Positions 1 to 5,562 of a DNA stretch of 6,475 nucleotides are shown in pieces. Position 1 is the first letter of the stretch; every line of letters starts with the position of its first letter. Made by a program: the position numbers and the translations under genes. Where the stretch lies: assembly GCA_030037185.1 (NCBI GenBank), contig JASHRR010000340.1, positions 1 through 6,475 on the forward strand. Reading direction: 5' to 3'. Below the pieces are notes generated by a model. The model ran no database searches, was not told the DNA's origin, and saw only the letters and a list, made by a program, of their open reading frames with translations. The DNA comes from Xanthobacteraceae bacterium. GTDB taxonomy: Bacteria > Pseudomonadota > Alphaproteobacteria > Rhizobiales > Xanthobacteraceae.

Positions 1-136
1 CGGTCTTGAGCACATGAATGATCCCGCTCAAAATCCTTCGATTGTTCCGCGGTTTCTGGCCAGGTCGATTCATTGGAATGAGAGGCTCGATCTTCGCCCA
101 CCGCTCGTCATCTAACCAAAACAAGTTCGCTCGCAT
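1..136 (-). CDS. IS5-family transposase, N-terminal fragment (cut by window edge)
   Basis: The first 45 codons of an insertion-sequence transposase, running off the left edge of the window. The translation begins MRANLFWLDDERWAKIEPL and continues through IPMNRPGQKPRNNRRILSG into IIHVLKT. This is the characteristic N-terminal region of IS5-family transposases (the DUF4096-type segment, with pattern LxDxxWxxIxPLLP, then NRR, then SGIlhvLKtG). The start at 136 is preceded by GGGGGA with 7 bases of spacing, a reasonable ribosome binding site. The catalytic DDE residues lie outside the window, so activity cannot be judged. The upstream bases 141-160 contain TGGTCC and GGACCA as an inverted pair, but I cannot place the terminal inverted repeat or target-site duplication because the other end of the IS is not visible. 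The family call is firm; the subgroup is not assigned. Confidence 0.85.
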   Translation of the reverse strand, partial: MRANLFWLDDERWAKIEPLIPMNRPGQKPRNNRRILSGIIHVLKT

Positions 137-260
137 CGGCTGGTCCCCCGAATCGGACCAACCCATTGGATCTCAACAGGGTTAATGAGGTTTTAACGGA
201 GCTGGGTATCTCCACGAAACGGAGCGGCGAGGCGCTATAGGTTGCAAGGGGGGCGGCGCA

Positions 261-344
261 ATCCGCTTTATGGCGGATAGGCCAACGCTTCGCGAGAGCT
301 GAGGCCAGGCGGCTCTGGCATTGGGGGCTAGTCCGAGCGCTCGG
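261..344. repeat. Cluster of three small inverted repeats downstream of the recombinase
   Basis: The gap between the IS fragment and the large recombinase (137-417) holds no supportable gene. It does hold three inverted repeats within 84 bases: ATCCGC (261-266) with GCGGAT (273-278), GCCAG (304-308) with CTGGC (315-319), and a 12-bp perfect palindrome CCGAGCGCTCGG (333-344). None is followed by a T-run on either strand, so they are not typical intrinsic terminators. GGCCAGG also occurs directly repeated at 303-309 and 366-372. In GC-rich DNA short palindromes are common, so function is uncertain. Recombinase binding sites or the decayed edge of an inserted element are alternatives. Confidence 0.4.
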
Positions 345-417
345 CCGATGCGCCGGGGCCTTTGGGGCCAGGAGGGGTGTGCTGGTCCTGTAGGTCGCAG
401 TCGGGGTAAGGGATTCG

Positions 418-2307
418 CTACGCAGTAGCTTTGGTTTTCCTTTTGGCCCCTGGTGACCTATTGGCTGCGGGCCCTGATGTTCGCATCACCGGAAGATCAA
501 TGCCGGAATAATTCACCGCCTCTACTGCCGAGACCATACGCGGTGTGCCGAACCGGTGAACGATCTGCTTGTGACGCTGCTTGGCATGCCCCGGCCGCGC
601 CCCGTACCTTCGCCCCACGCCACCTCCGCCGTGGCCAGTAAGCGCATCTGATAAGTCTTCAGAGACACCCGCCGCTCGGAGCGCATCTTTGAAGCAATGG
701 CGGAACGAGTGCATCGCTTTCCGGTCGCCTATCCCAAGCTTCTCCAGTGTCCTGCCGAACCGCTCTCCCCACGTCCCCAGCCCTCTTGCGGTCGAGACGG
801 TGGGCAGCAGCCAGTCTGGATCACCCCGAACCTTTGCGGCCTCGACCACATCCAGGAACCCAAGCCTTGTCAATTCGGGATGCACAGGAACGGTACGCCA
901 TGAACTGGCGGTCTTCAGCGACTTGCCTTCCTGCTTATCCTCAGTGATTGAGAGCATGTAGCAGCCGGTGGCATCGTCCCTAGCCACGTCCTTCGCCCTC
1001 AGTTTTGCTAATTCGCCTTTACGGGCACCGGTGAAAAGCGCCAGTAGAGGCAGCCAGTAATCGGCTAGATTCGCTGTGCTGTTCGTGTCTGCTTCAACAA
1101 ACACAGGCAATGCGAAGAACCTGCGCAACTCCTCAGGTTCGAATGGGCCGCCTTGGGGGTCGTCTTCTTCCAGTTTCATTTTCTCGAACGGGTTAGCCCA
1201 CACGCCGTCTGTAATCATACCTTTGTCGCGTGCCCAGTTCAGTACAGCCTGCAACCCCCCGATGTACTTGTTGACTGATGCGTTGGTCATGCGGGGTTCG
1301 TCCGGGTGCTCGCGTCTCCACTCAATCAAGTCCGGCATCGTGATCTTCATATGTTCGCGCGTGGGTTTGCCGGGGAGTCCCTGTAGCGCCTCCCGAAAGC
1401 GACGTGCGTGGTCACGGGTGATGTGCCCTATGGGGAGGTTACCGTGAAATTGAATGAAGAGGGTGCACACACGCTCATATTGCCTCAGGGAGGAGTCGCT
1501 CCTCTCGCGCTCCATCTTCCATCCGACAAATGCGTTCATTAGGCCTGTGTCACCAGACAGCCAAGACTGACCACGTCTGGCCATAGGCTCTAAGTGAGAT
1601 ATAGGCGGGGTCTCGATGACTTCACCTTGTGTGCGTCTTTCCAGGGCCTCTAGGGCACGCACCTCGGCCTTCAAAATGGCCACGCCTAGCTTGCGGTATG
1701 AGACGCTGTCACGGTCGAGGTTGATTTGGAAGCGGTCAAGGCACTCCTCCAGGGCTTCACCCGCCTTGCTTACATCGCCACGGGACAACGCTTCCCGAAT
1801 GATCGGCAGCAGGAACGCCACATTGCCGTTGCGTTTGGCCACCATGCGGTCCGATAGGCCGTATTGGGGTCGTTGGGCCGCCAGTGGGACAGGCGTCTCG
1901 TAGGGAATGCTCTCTTGATCAAGTTGCGCAGCCACACCCCGCACAAACTCATCGTCATCGGCCCCGCCGTCCAAGGTAAGCTCGTCATCACGGGTGAGGC
2001 TCTCCGCAAACCAGAACTCAGCAATCCGGTCTATTTCGGCCTGTGACAACGCTGTTCGCAGCGGCCTCTCGGCAATCAGCGCCTCGGCCTCACTGATCGT
2101 GCGGTCGAAGCTCACCAGAATGTCCACAGCTATCCGCCTTGCTTCTCGCTCTACCTTCGACCCGGTCGATTTCTGCAGCCAAGGCTGCCGTGCCTTAGAT
2201 CTGCCGAGTAGCTGCGCGACGGCTTCTTCAAGTCTAGGTGGAACCTTCCGGCGGACTACGTAGACCCCGTGTTCGTTCTTTATTAGCCCCATGCCGACCC
2301 GTGCCAT
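418..2307 (-). CDS. Large tyrosine recombinase / phage-type integrase, apparently intact
   Basis: Site-specific DNA recombinase that would integrate or excise a mobile element through a covalent tyrosine-DNA intermediate. An in-frame GTG at 2316 would give 632 residues, but I choose the ATG at 2307 (629 residues). AGAGGTGG lies 5 bases upstream of that ATG and would be overlapped by the GTG start. Residue numbers here count from the GTG. Residues 17-30 (GVYVVRRKVPPRLE) resemble the N-terminal segment of DUF6538-type integrases. Residues about 258-366 form an all-helical core-binding domain, and about 395-575 the catalytic domain. All expected catalytic residues are present: R432 (GARKGEL), K468 (KTASSWRTVPVHPEL), H536 and R539 (HSFRH), H562 (TGHGG) and Y571 (RRYG). 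A basic tail follows (RSPGAKRKTKATA). It is long for the superfamily, the extra length lying between residues 60 and 255. It is transcribed away from the second recombinase. Its target site is unknown. Confidence 0.93.
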   Translation of the reverse strand: MARVGMGLIKNEHGVYVVRRKVPPRLEEAVAQLLGRSKARQPWLQKSTGSKVEREARRIAVDILVSFDRTISEAEALIAERPLRTALSQAEIDRIAEFWFAESLTRDDELTLDGGADDDEFVRGVAAQLDQESIPYETPVPLAAQRPQYGLSDRMVAKRNGNVAFLLPIIREALSRGDVSKAGEALEECLDRFQINLDRDSVSYRKLGVAILKAEVRALEALERRTQGEVIETPPISHLEPMARRGQSWLSGDTGLMNAFVGWKMERERSDSSLRQYERVCTLFIQFHGNLPIGHITRDHARRFREALQGLPGKPTREHMKITMPDLIEWRREHPDEPRMTNASVNKYIGGLQAVLNWARDKGMITDGVWANPFEKMKLEEDDPQGGPFEPEELRRFFALPVFVEADTNSTANLADYWLPLLALFTGARKGELAKLRAKDVARDDATGCYMLSITEDKQEGKSLKTASSWRTVPVHPELTRLGFLDVVEAAKVRGDPDWLLPTVSTARGLGTWGERFGRTLEKLGIGDRKAMHSFRHCFKDALRAAGVSEDLSDALTGHGGGGVGRRYGARPGHAKQRHKQIVHRFGTPRMVSAVEAVNYSGIDLPVMRTSGPAANRSPGAKRKTKATA

Positions 2308-2315
2308 TGATACCA

Positions 2316-2335
2316 CCTCTTGATACTACAAGAGG
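2316..2335. repeat. 7-bp inverted repeat bracketing the -10 hexamer and covering the ribosome binding site
   Basis: CCTCTTG (2316-2322) and CAAGAGG (2329-2335) are perfect inverted arms separated by the 6 bases 2323-2328, which are exactly the candidate -10 hexamer read on the minus strand. The left arm is also the complement of the recombinase Shine-Dalgarno region (AAGAGG on the minus strand). Two readings are possible: a DNA operator for a repressor or for recombinase autoregulation, or, if transcription starts further upstream, an RNA hairpin that hides the ribosome binding site. GTATCAA also recurs on the minus strand just inside the ATG-proximal side. The symmetry is directly visible; the function is inferred. 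Confidence 0.45.
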
Positions 2336-2351
2336 CAAGCGAAGTCGCCAA
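2323..2351 (-). promoter_or_regulatory. Candidate promoter of the large recombinase
   Basis: On the minus strand TTGGCG (2351-2346) and TAGTAT (2328-2323) are separated by exactly 17 bases, a sigma-70-like -35/-10 arrangement matching 4 of 6 bases in each hexamer. Transcription would begin only about 10-15 bases before the ATG at 2307, leaving a very short leader. This is a pattern match only. Confidence 0.4.
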
Positions 2352-3425
2352 TAACTGCGCACTTCCTGTTAAATCGAGCTTTCCTGCGGATACCACGCAT
2401 CCTCAACAAGGACGGCAGCTTCCAGCGCACGGCGCGCTTTCGTGGTCCCGACCTCGAAAGCGCGACGCCCGCCAGCTGATCGGCGTAACGGCGCGGCTCA
2501 ACAACGCGCTGCGCCGGCTCCATCCTCGGCACCGACACCTTCCTCCACAACATCACACAGGCCGACATCACCAAGGTGCGCAATGAGCGGCGCGTGATGA
2601 CGACGACGCGTGGGGCCGGCAGGGATGTCCACGGCCGCTCGCTGCAAAAGCTGGTGTCACATTCGACCGTGAACCGCACGCTGCAGACGTTCCGGGCCGC
2701 GCTCTACTATGTACGCGACAAGCACGAGGCTTTCCTCAAGCCGAATCTCAAGTTCGACATCACCAAGGCGGAGGCGACCATGCGCGAGGCGAGTGAGGCC
2801 GAGGAGGCCGCTTGTCGTCGATGCGCTGCGGGAGGACTACCACGACATCTTTGCGTTCGCGTTGCTCTCCGGCATCCGCGAGACCGGCCTGTGCACGCTG
2901 GAACGAAGCAAGGTCGACCTCCACAACGGCGAGGTGACGTTTCAGAGCGAGCGCCACCGCGACGACCCGCCGGGCTTCGTCCGCTGGGAAACCCAGGCGT
3001 TGGGGCCGCTTGAGGTCGCGCTGCTGGCCGAGATCATGGCGGCGCGGCATCATCCCAAATACGTTTTCACCTACGTGGCGCAGGGCAAGAAGGGTGGCAA
3101 GCGCGGCACCGGTAACGACGGTGTCTTCGAGAAGGGCAAGCGCTACCCGATCACGCTCGAAGCGCTGACGACCCGCTGGCAGCGGGATCGCGCCAAGGCG
3201 GCGAAGGTGCTGCCGTTGGTTGCCACGATCCGCTGGCATGACCTGCGTCACACCTTCGCGTCGCGGCTCCTGCGCAAGACCCGCAACCCGGCCTGGGTCC
3301 AGAAGGCGATGGGCCACGCCGACATCAAGACGACCATGCGCCACTACGCCCATGTGCTGAACGACGACGTCCGGGCAGCCAAGGCCGAGATGCAAGGGGA
3401 TCAGGCGGCGTCCACCAACTTTGCA

Positions 3426-3449
3426 AAAGTTGCAAGGAAAGTTGCAAGG
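3426..3449. repeat. Perfect tandem 12-bp repeat beside the attachment site
   Basis: AAAGTTGCAAGG occurs twice head to tail at 3426-3437 and 3438-3449, and a looser third TTGCAA lies at 3421-3426. The repeat is in frame and encodes the KVARKVAR-like stretch near the recombinase C-terminus. It ends 48 bases before the tRNA 3' end. Short direct repeats close to an att core can be arm-type recombinase binding sites, but a repetitive basic peptide is an equally good explanation. Confidence 0.5.
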
Positions 3450-3497
3450 TCGCTTGAATCTGAAATTGGTTGGTTAGGCTATGTCTTTGATTTTACT

Positions 3498-3539
3498 TGG
3501 CTCCCCGGGCCGGATTCGAACCAGCGACCAACCGGTTAA
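3498..3539. other. Likely attachment site (att) in the tRNA-Asn 3' half
   Basis: The broken recombinase reads straight into the antisense strand of the tRNA. Its final residues WLPGPDSNQRPTG correspond exactly to tRNA bases from the CCA end to the anticodon loop, and its TAA (3537-3539) falls in the anticodon loop. Integrases that use a tRNA 3' end as attB often acquire this type of tail, because the att core supplies the gene's end. The intact tRNA at this end means the element lies to the left. I saw no second copy of the tRNA 3' segment elsewhere in the window, so the opposite junction is outside it. The core limits are not resolvable here. Confidence 0.7.
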
Positions 3540-3572
3540 CAGCCGGTTGCTCTACCACTGAGCTACCGGGGA
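3498..3572 (-). tRNA. tRNA-Asn (anticodon GTT), CCA encoded
   Basis: A full cloverleaf can be folded on the minus strand. The acceptor stem is TCCCCGG with CCGGGGA, and the D stem is GCTC with GAGC. The anticodon arm is ACCGG-CTGTTAA-CCGGT and the T arm is GCTGG-TTCGAAT-CCGGC with one T-G pair. The discriminator is G, followed by an encoded CCA at 3500-3498. Anticodon GTT is the complement of 3538-3540 and gives asparagine; the G discriminator agrees with known tRNA-Asn genes. The length is 75 including CCA. The 3' end faces the recombinases on the left. Nothing is missing, so the gene looks functional. Confidence 0.97.
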
Positions 3573-4168
3573 ACGGCGCCAGAAGTGAACCCCGCGTATA
3601 ACAAAGCGGCCCAGCTTTGCCTAGTTTAATCTGGCCCAGATCGCGACAAGGCTGACCAGGCGCCAACGCCACCTTCAGGCGTTGCGGCGAGTTCGATCCA
3701 GCGACGTATCGAGCTACCGACAATTCCGATTGCCGGTTTGGCAAACGCGGAGGAACAACGCCAATTGCTCGCTGGCCTCGGGCGTTCCACGTCGCGTGGT
3801 CGAATGGATACCCTATATATCCAACAAATCTTCGATCTGGATTTATTGTCGCCGGCAGGGGATAGTGCCAAGTTGGTCAGGCGCCCATGTGCCCGCAAGG
3901 CGACGCTCGGCAGCTGAATGTTCGGCCGCGATTTTCAATCTCCAGGCGGGTGGAAGCTTGTGCGCCGTCGGACCGCGAATACTGTCGAATCGCCTTTACT
4001 GTCGCGGCGGTCTCGCAGAAGAGCGGCCAGGACGAGAGGGCGCACTCCAGTCGAGGCGTCCCCTTTGCCGTGCGAATCGTTGCAGTTAGCTAAGAGACAA
4101 AGAATTTCGCAAGAAGCGCCCCGCGCAAGGTCCCAACGGCTACATAGGGGCGCGGAGACTTCACGTCG
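3573..4168. other. 596-base stretch without a supportable gene
   Basis: Several frames are open, but none has a convincing start, ribosome binding site or recognisable product. The best is a plus-strand frame open from 3630 to the TGA at 3915-3917 (95 codons, including RIELPTIPIAGLANAEEQRQ). It has no start codon near its beginning, and its only internal ATG (3804) would give 37 residues. It could be a decayed gene. Bases 3692-3719 resemble a shortened tRNA (see findings). The upstream side of tRNA-Asn (3573-3640) contains a TATACG-like element on the minus strand, without a matching -35 that I would defend. Confidence 0.5.
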
Positions 4169-4420
4169 ATGTCAACCAAGCGCAATAGGGTGCCCGAACT
4201 GCAGCGGCAGCTGTTGATGGCGGGTATCAAATATCACAACTGCAGATTAAAATTCGCCAAAGGCTCGGCCGAAACACTGGCGACGACTTACGCGGCTCTC
4301 CTCAGCCTCCAACGCAAGAAGCTGATCGAACCCGAAAAGCCAGCCGATCCGCAAATGATGTGTTGGAAGGTCACGAAGGCCGGCAAAGCCGCGGTCGCAG
4401 AAAAACCCAGCCGACGCTAA
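4169..4420 (+). CDS. Small hypothetical protein, 83 residues, winged-helix-like C-terminal half
   Basis: The function is not known to me. The protein starts MSTKRNRVPELQRQLLMAG and is basic. Residues 36-55 (TLATTYAALLSLQRKKLIEP) read as a helix-turn-helix-like pair. They are followed by residues 63-77 (MMCWKVTKAGKAAVA), which resemble the wing and last helix of small MarR- or PadR-like DNA-binding folds ending in a WxxTxxGxxxl pattern. This is a visual resemblance only. The ATG is preceded by GGAGA (4154-4158) with about 10 bases of spacing, a weak ribosome binding site. It converges with the zinc-type gene at 4498-4710, leaving 77 bases between stop codons. Base composition and the mixture of charged and hydrophobic residues look like real coding sequence. 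Confidence 0.7.
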   Translation: MSTKRNRVPELQRQLLMAGIKYHNCRLKFAKGSAETLATTYAALLSLQRKKLIEPEKPADPQMMCWKVTKAGKAAVAEKPSRR

Positions 4421-4466
4421 GCGGGTTGGCCGGCGCTGCCCGTTCCCTCACCAGAGCCCCGGTCGC

Positions 4467-4481
4467 CTCTCTCTCTCTCTC
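4467..4481. repeat. Short CT dinucleotide tract
   Basis: Seven CT units plus one C lie in the 77-base gap between two convergent small genes. It is a low-complexity tract prone to slippage. It lies outside both coding regions, so length change would not alter either protein. No function is proposed. Confidence 0.8.
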
Positions 4482-4497
4482 GTCAAACAAACTGCCA

Positions 4498-4710
4498 TCA
4501 GAAGAAAAAGTCGCGCTGGTGGGCTTTCCGTTGAGCCTTTCCGTGTCTTCGGAAACGCACCTCTTCAGCGTCGTCGGCGCAGAATTCATTGCAGAAGAAC
4601 TCGCCACTTGGTGCGCGCCACGGCTGTAGCTCTCCGTTTACGATGGGCAGATGCTTTCCGCAAAATGCGCAGCGTGACGCCGCGGAGGTCTCATTGAGAC
4701 ATTCGTTCAT
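4498..4710 (-). CDS. Small four-cysteine (zinc-binding type) hypothetical protein, 70 residues
   Basis: The frame is open from 4743, but the ATG at 4710 is preferred because GAGGA lies 6 bases upstream of it. The protein begins MNECLNETSAASRCAFCGKH. Cys14 and Cys17 form a CxxC pair, and Cys40 and Cys44 form a CxxxC pair in EFFCNEFCADDAEE. The two pairs are 22 residues apart, typical of a compact zinc ribbon or treble clef in which four cysteines hold one zinc ion. Cys4 is outside this pattern. The tail is basic and aromatic (RRHGKAQRKAHQRDFFF). No signal peptide or membrane segment is visible, so it should be cytoplasmic. Similar short proteins appear as unnamed orphans in Bradyrhizobium-type genomes, by my recollection. 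The actual role, whether nucleic-acid or protein binding, is unknown. Confidence 0.75.
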   Translation of the reverse strand: MNECLNETSAASRCAFCGKHLPIVNGELQPWRAPSGEFFCNEFCADDAEEVRFRRHGKAQRKAHQRDFFF

Positions 4711-5379
4711 TTGTTGTCCTCTGCCCCCGACTAAGAACGCCATTCCGTTCCGTTGGTTGCATACCAGAGTCCCTTACTCCTGACAGTTGCCAAAATGACA
4801 CACATTTGAAATGAACACAGCCGCCAACGCCACGGGTCTGACTTTACCGTTAGCGACTTATGAGATTGAAAGGTATAACGAATTATCTAGCCGGTGCGGT
4901 CCGAATCTGTCACTTACATAGGATACGAATGAAGAAAGAACAACAAATATTGCTGCCACAATTGGAATGAGAAAATGTTATTGAGCAAAGTTGGGAGCTT
5001 GGCAGGGCGGCCCCCTCTCTGGATGGCGGGGTGAGGCGGGTGGGTCAGGAAATAGAAAACGAAGTGGTCTCGTTCCTTCAAGATCTGTCGACCGCTACGT
5101 TGCGGCGCAATTTGCGACCAAACGTTGTAACTGTTGTTCATGCAGGGGCTGCTGCCGAGATCTGGCGAGAGCGGTGGAGGAGGCGATCTGTCTGAGGGCG
5201 GGAAATCATTCCGCAACCCTTCGAGGGGACGCAAATTTGCCAGCGCTCCGCACCTGCTTTCTCCCCCTCGATTTTGAAGTCGTCTCCCGGAGCAGGTGTT
5301 AGGTCGCGTGAAGAGGCACTCGCATCGGCGTGAACTCTTGCGTTCTGACGTCTGGCTGAGCAACAGCGTTTCTTTCGCA
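4711..5379. other. 669-base stretch without a supportable gene
   Basis: The first part, roughly 4780-4990, is clearly richer in A and T than its surroundings. It contains a tiny start-like frame: ATG at 4929, with AGGA at 4920-4923, encoding MKKEQQILLPQLE and a TGA at 4968-4970. The same frame then stays open for another 74 codons, to the TGA at 5193-5195. Overlapping long frames on both strands from 4914 to 5399 have unnatural compositions (runs of Pro, Arg and Cys) and no family resemblance, so I do not call them. The stretch may hold regulatory or decayed sequence. Confidence 0.5.
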
Positions 5380-5562
5380 CTATCGCCGCCGCGTCGCAAT
5401 CAACCTGTTGGCCGGAATGTTGCGCTCCTTTGCCACCTTCTCGATAGCGTCGCGTTCGTCATTCGCCACGACGATGCCGAGCCATATGGCTTTGTGGGCC
5501 TGGCGATACACGTCCCACGACGACGGCGCTGACGCCTGCGGATCAGGTGATTGCTTCGCCAT
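5380..5562 (-). CDS. Small conserved-type hypothetical protein, 60 residues
   Basis: The frame is open to 5826, but everything upstream of the ATG at 5562 is Arg-, Ser- and Pro-rich shadow-like sequence. From that ATG the protein is compact: MAKQSPDPQASAPSS is a polar lead, then residues 16-60 carry WDVYRQAHKAIWLGIVVAND and RDAIEKVAKERNIPANRLIA. This matches a pattern of short rhizobial orphan proteins (W-x-VYR, K-x-x-WLG-x-V, D-x-x-AIEKA, then L-x-A-x-RR) that I recall without a known function. The alternation suggests two beta strands followed by a helix. AAGG about 10 bases upstream is a weak ribosome binding site; GGAAG lies too close to the ATG. It is soluble, with no membrane segment, and stands alone in a gene-poor stretch. 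It is not assigned to any pathway. Confidence 0.72.
   Translation of the reverse strand: MAKQSPDPQASAPSSWDVYRQAHKAIWLGIVVANDERDAIEKVAKERNIPANRLIATRRR

Larger units (their letters stand above)
2396..3539 (+). pseudogene. Frameshifted tyrosine recombinase running into tRNA-Asn (tRNA-targeted integrase)
   Basis: A second site-specific recombinase, unlike the first, broken into reading frames. The frame containing 2576 carries the core-binding part (GTDTFLHNITQADITK near 2530-2577, then STVNRTLQTFRAALYYVRD up to about 2810). Near 2810-2816 the reading moves to the frame of LVVDALREDYHDIFAFALL, which is open to the TAA at 3537-3539. A further shift is needed near 2515-2525, where RLNNALRRL is in another frame, and a TGA at 2477-2479 interrupts the earlier part. 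The 5' limit is therefore uncertain and the N-terminal arm domain is not recognisable. Catalytic residues remain: R (2877-2879, GIRETGL), H and R of HDLRH (3237-3239 and 3246-3248), H of MGHAD (3315-3317) and Y of RHYAH (3345-3347). I see no lysine in the segment between the first R and FVRW, where the catalytic Lys is usually found. The last 13 codons lie antisense in tRNA-Asn. It is probably inactive, although a sequencing error at one shift cannot be excluded. Confidence 0.85.

Noticed and set aside
453..2263. Many plus-strand open frames inside the large recombinase
   Set aside because: They are shadows of the minus-strand gene, with skewed composition and no recognisable products.
2308..2316. 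GTG start at 2316 for the large recombinase
   Set aside because: It would overlap the AGAGGTGG ribosome binding site that is well placed for the ATG at 2307.
2760..3395. 211-codon minus-strand open frame opposite the broken recombinase
   Set aside because: It lies antisense to clear recombinase motifs (HDLRH, MGHAD, RHYAH), and its own translation resembles no protein family.
3493..3744. 83-codon minus-strand open frame spanning tRNA-Asn (contains SSVVEQPAVNRLVAGSNPA)
   Set aside because: This is the familiar false protein produced by translating a tRNA gene; the cloverleaf explains the sequence fully.
3918..4217. 99-codon and neighbouring plus-strand frames before the 83-residue gene
   Set aside because: No ribosome binding site or family resemblance; Arg- and Ser-rich shadows in several frames, including one overlapping the start of the better gene.
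4914..5399. 161-codon minus-strand open frame and overlapping plus-strand frame 4991-5302
   Set aside because: Compositions are unnatural (Pro, Arg and Cys runs), there is no ribosome binding site, and no motif is recognisable on either strand.
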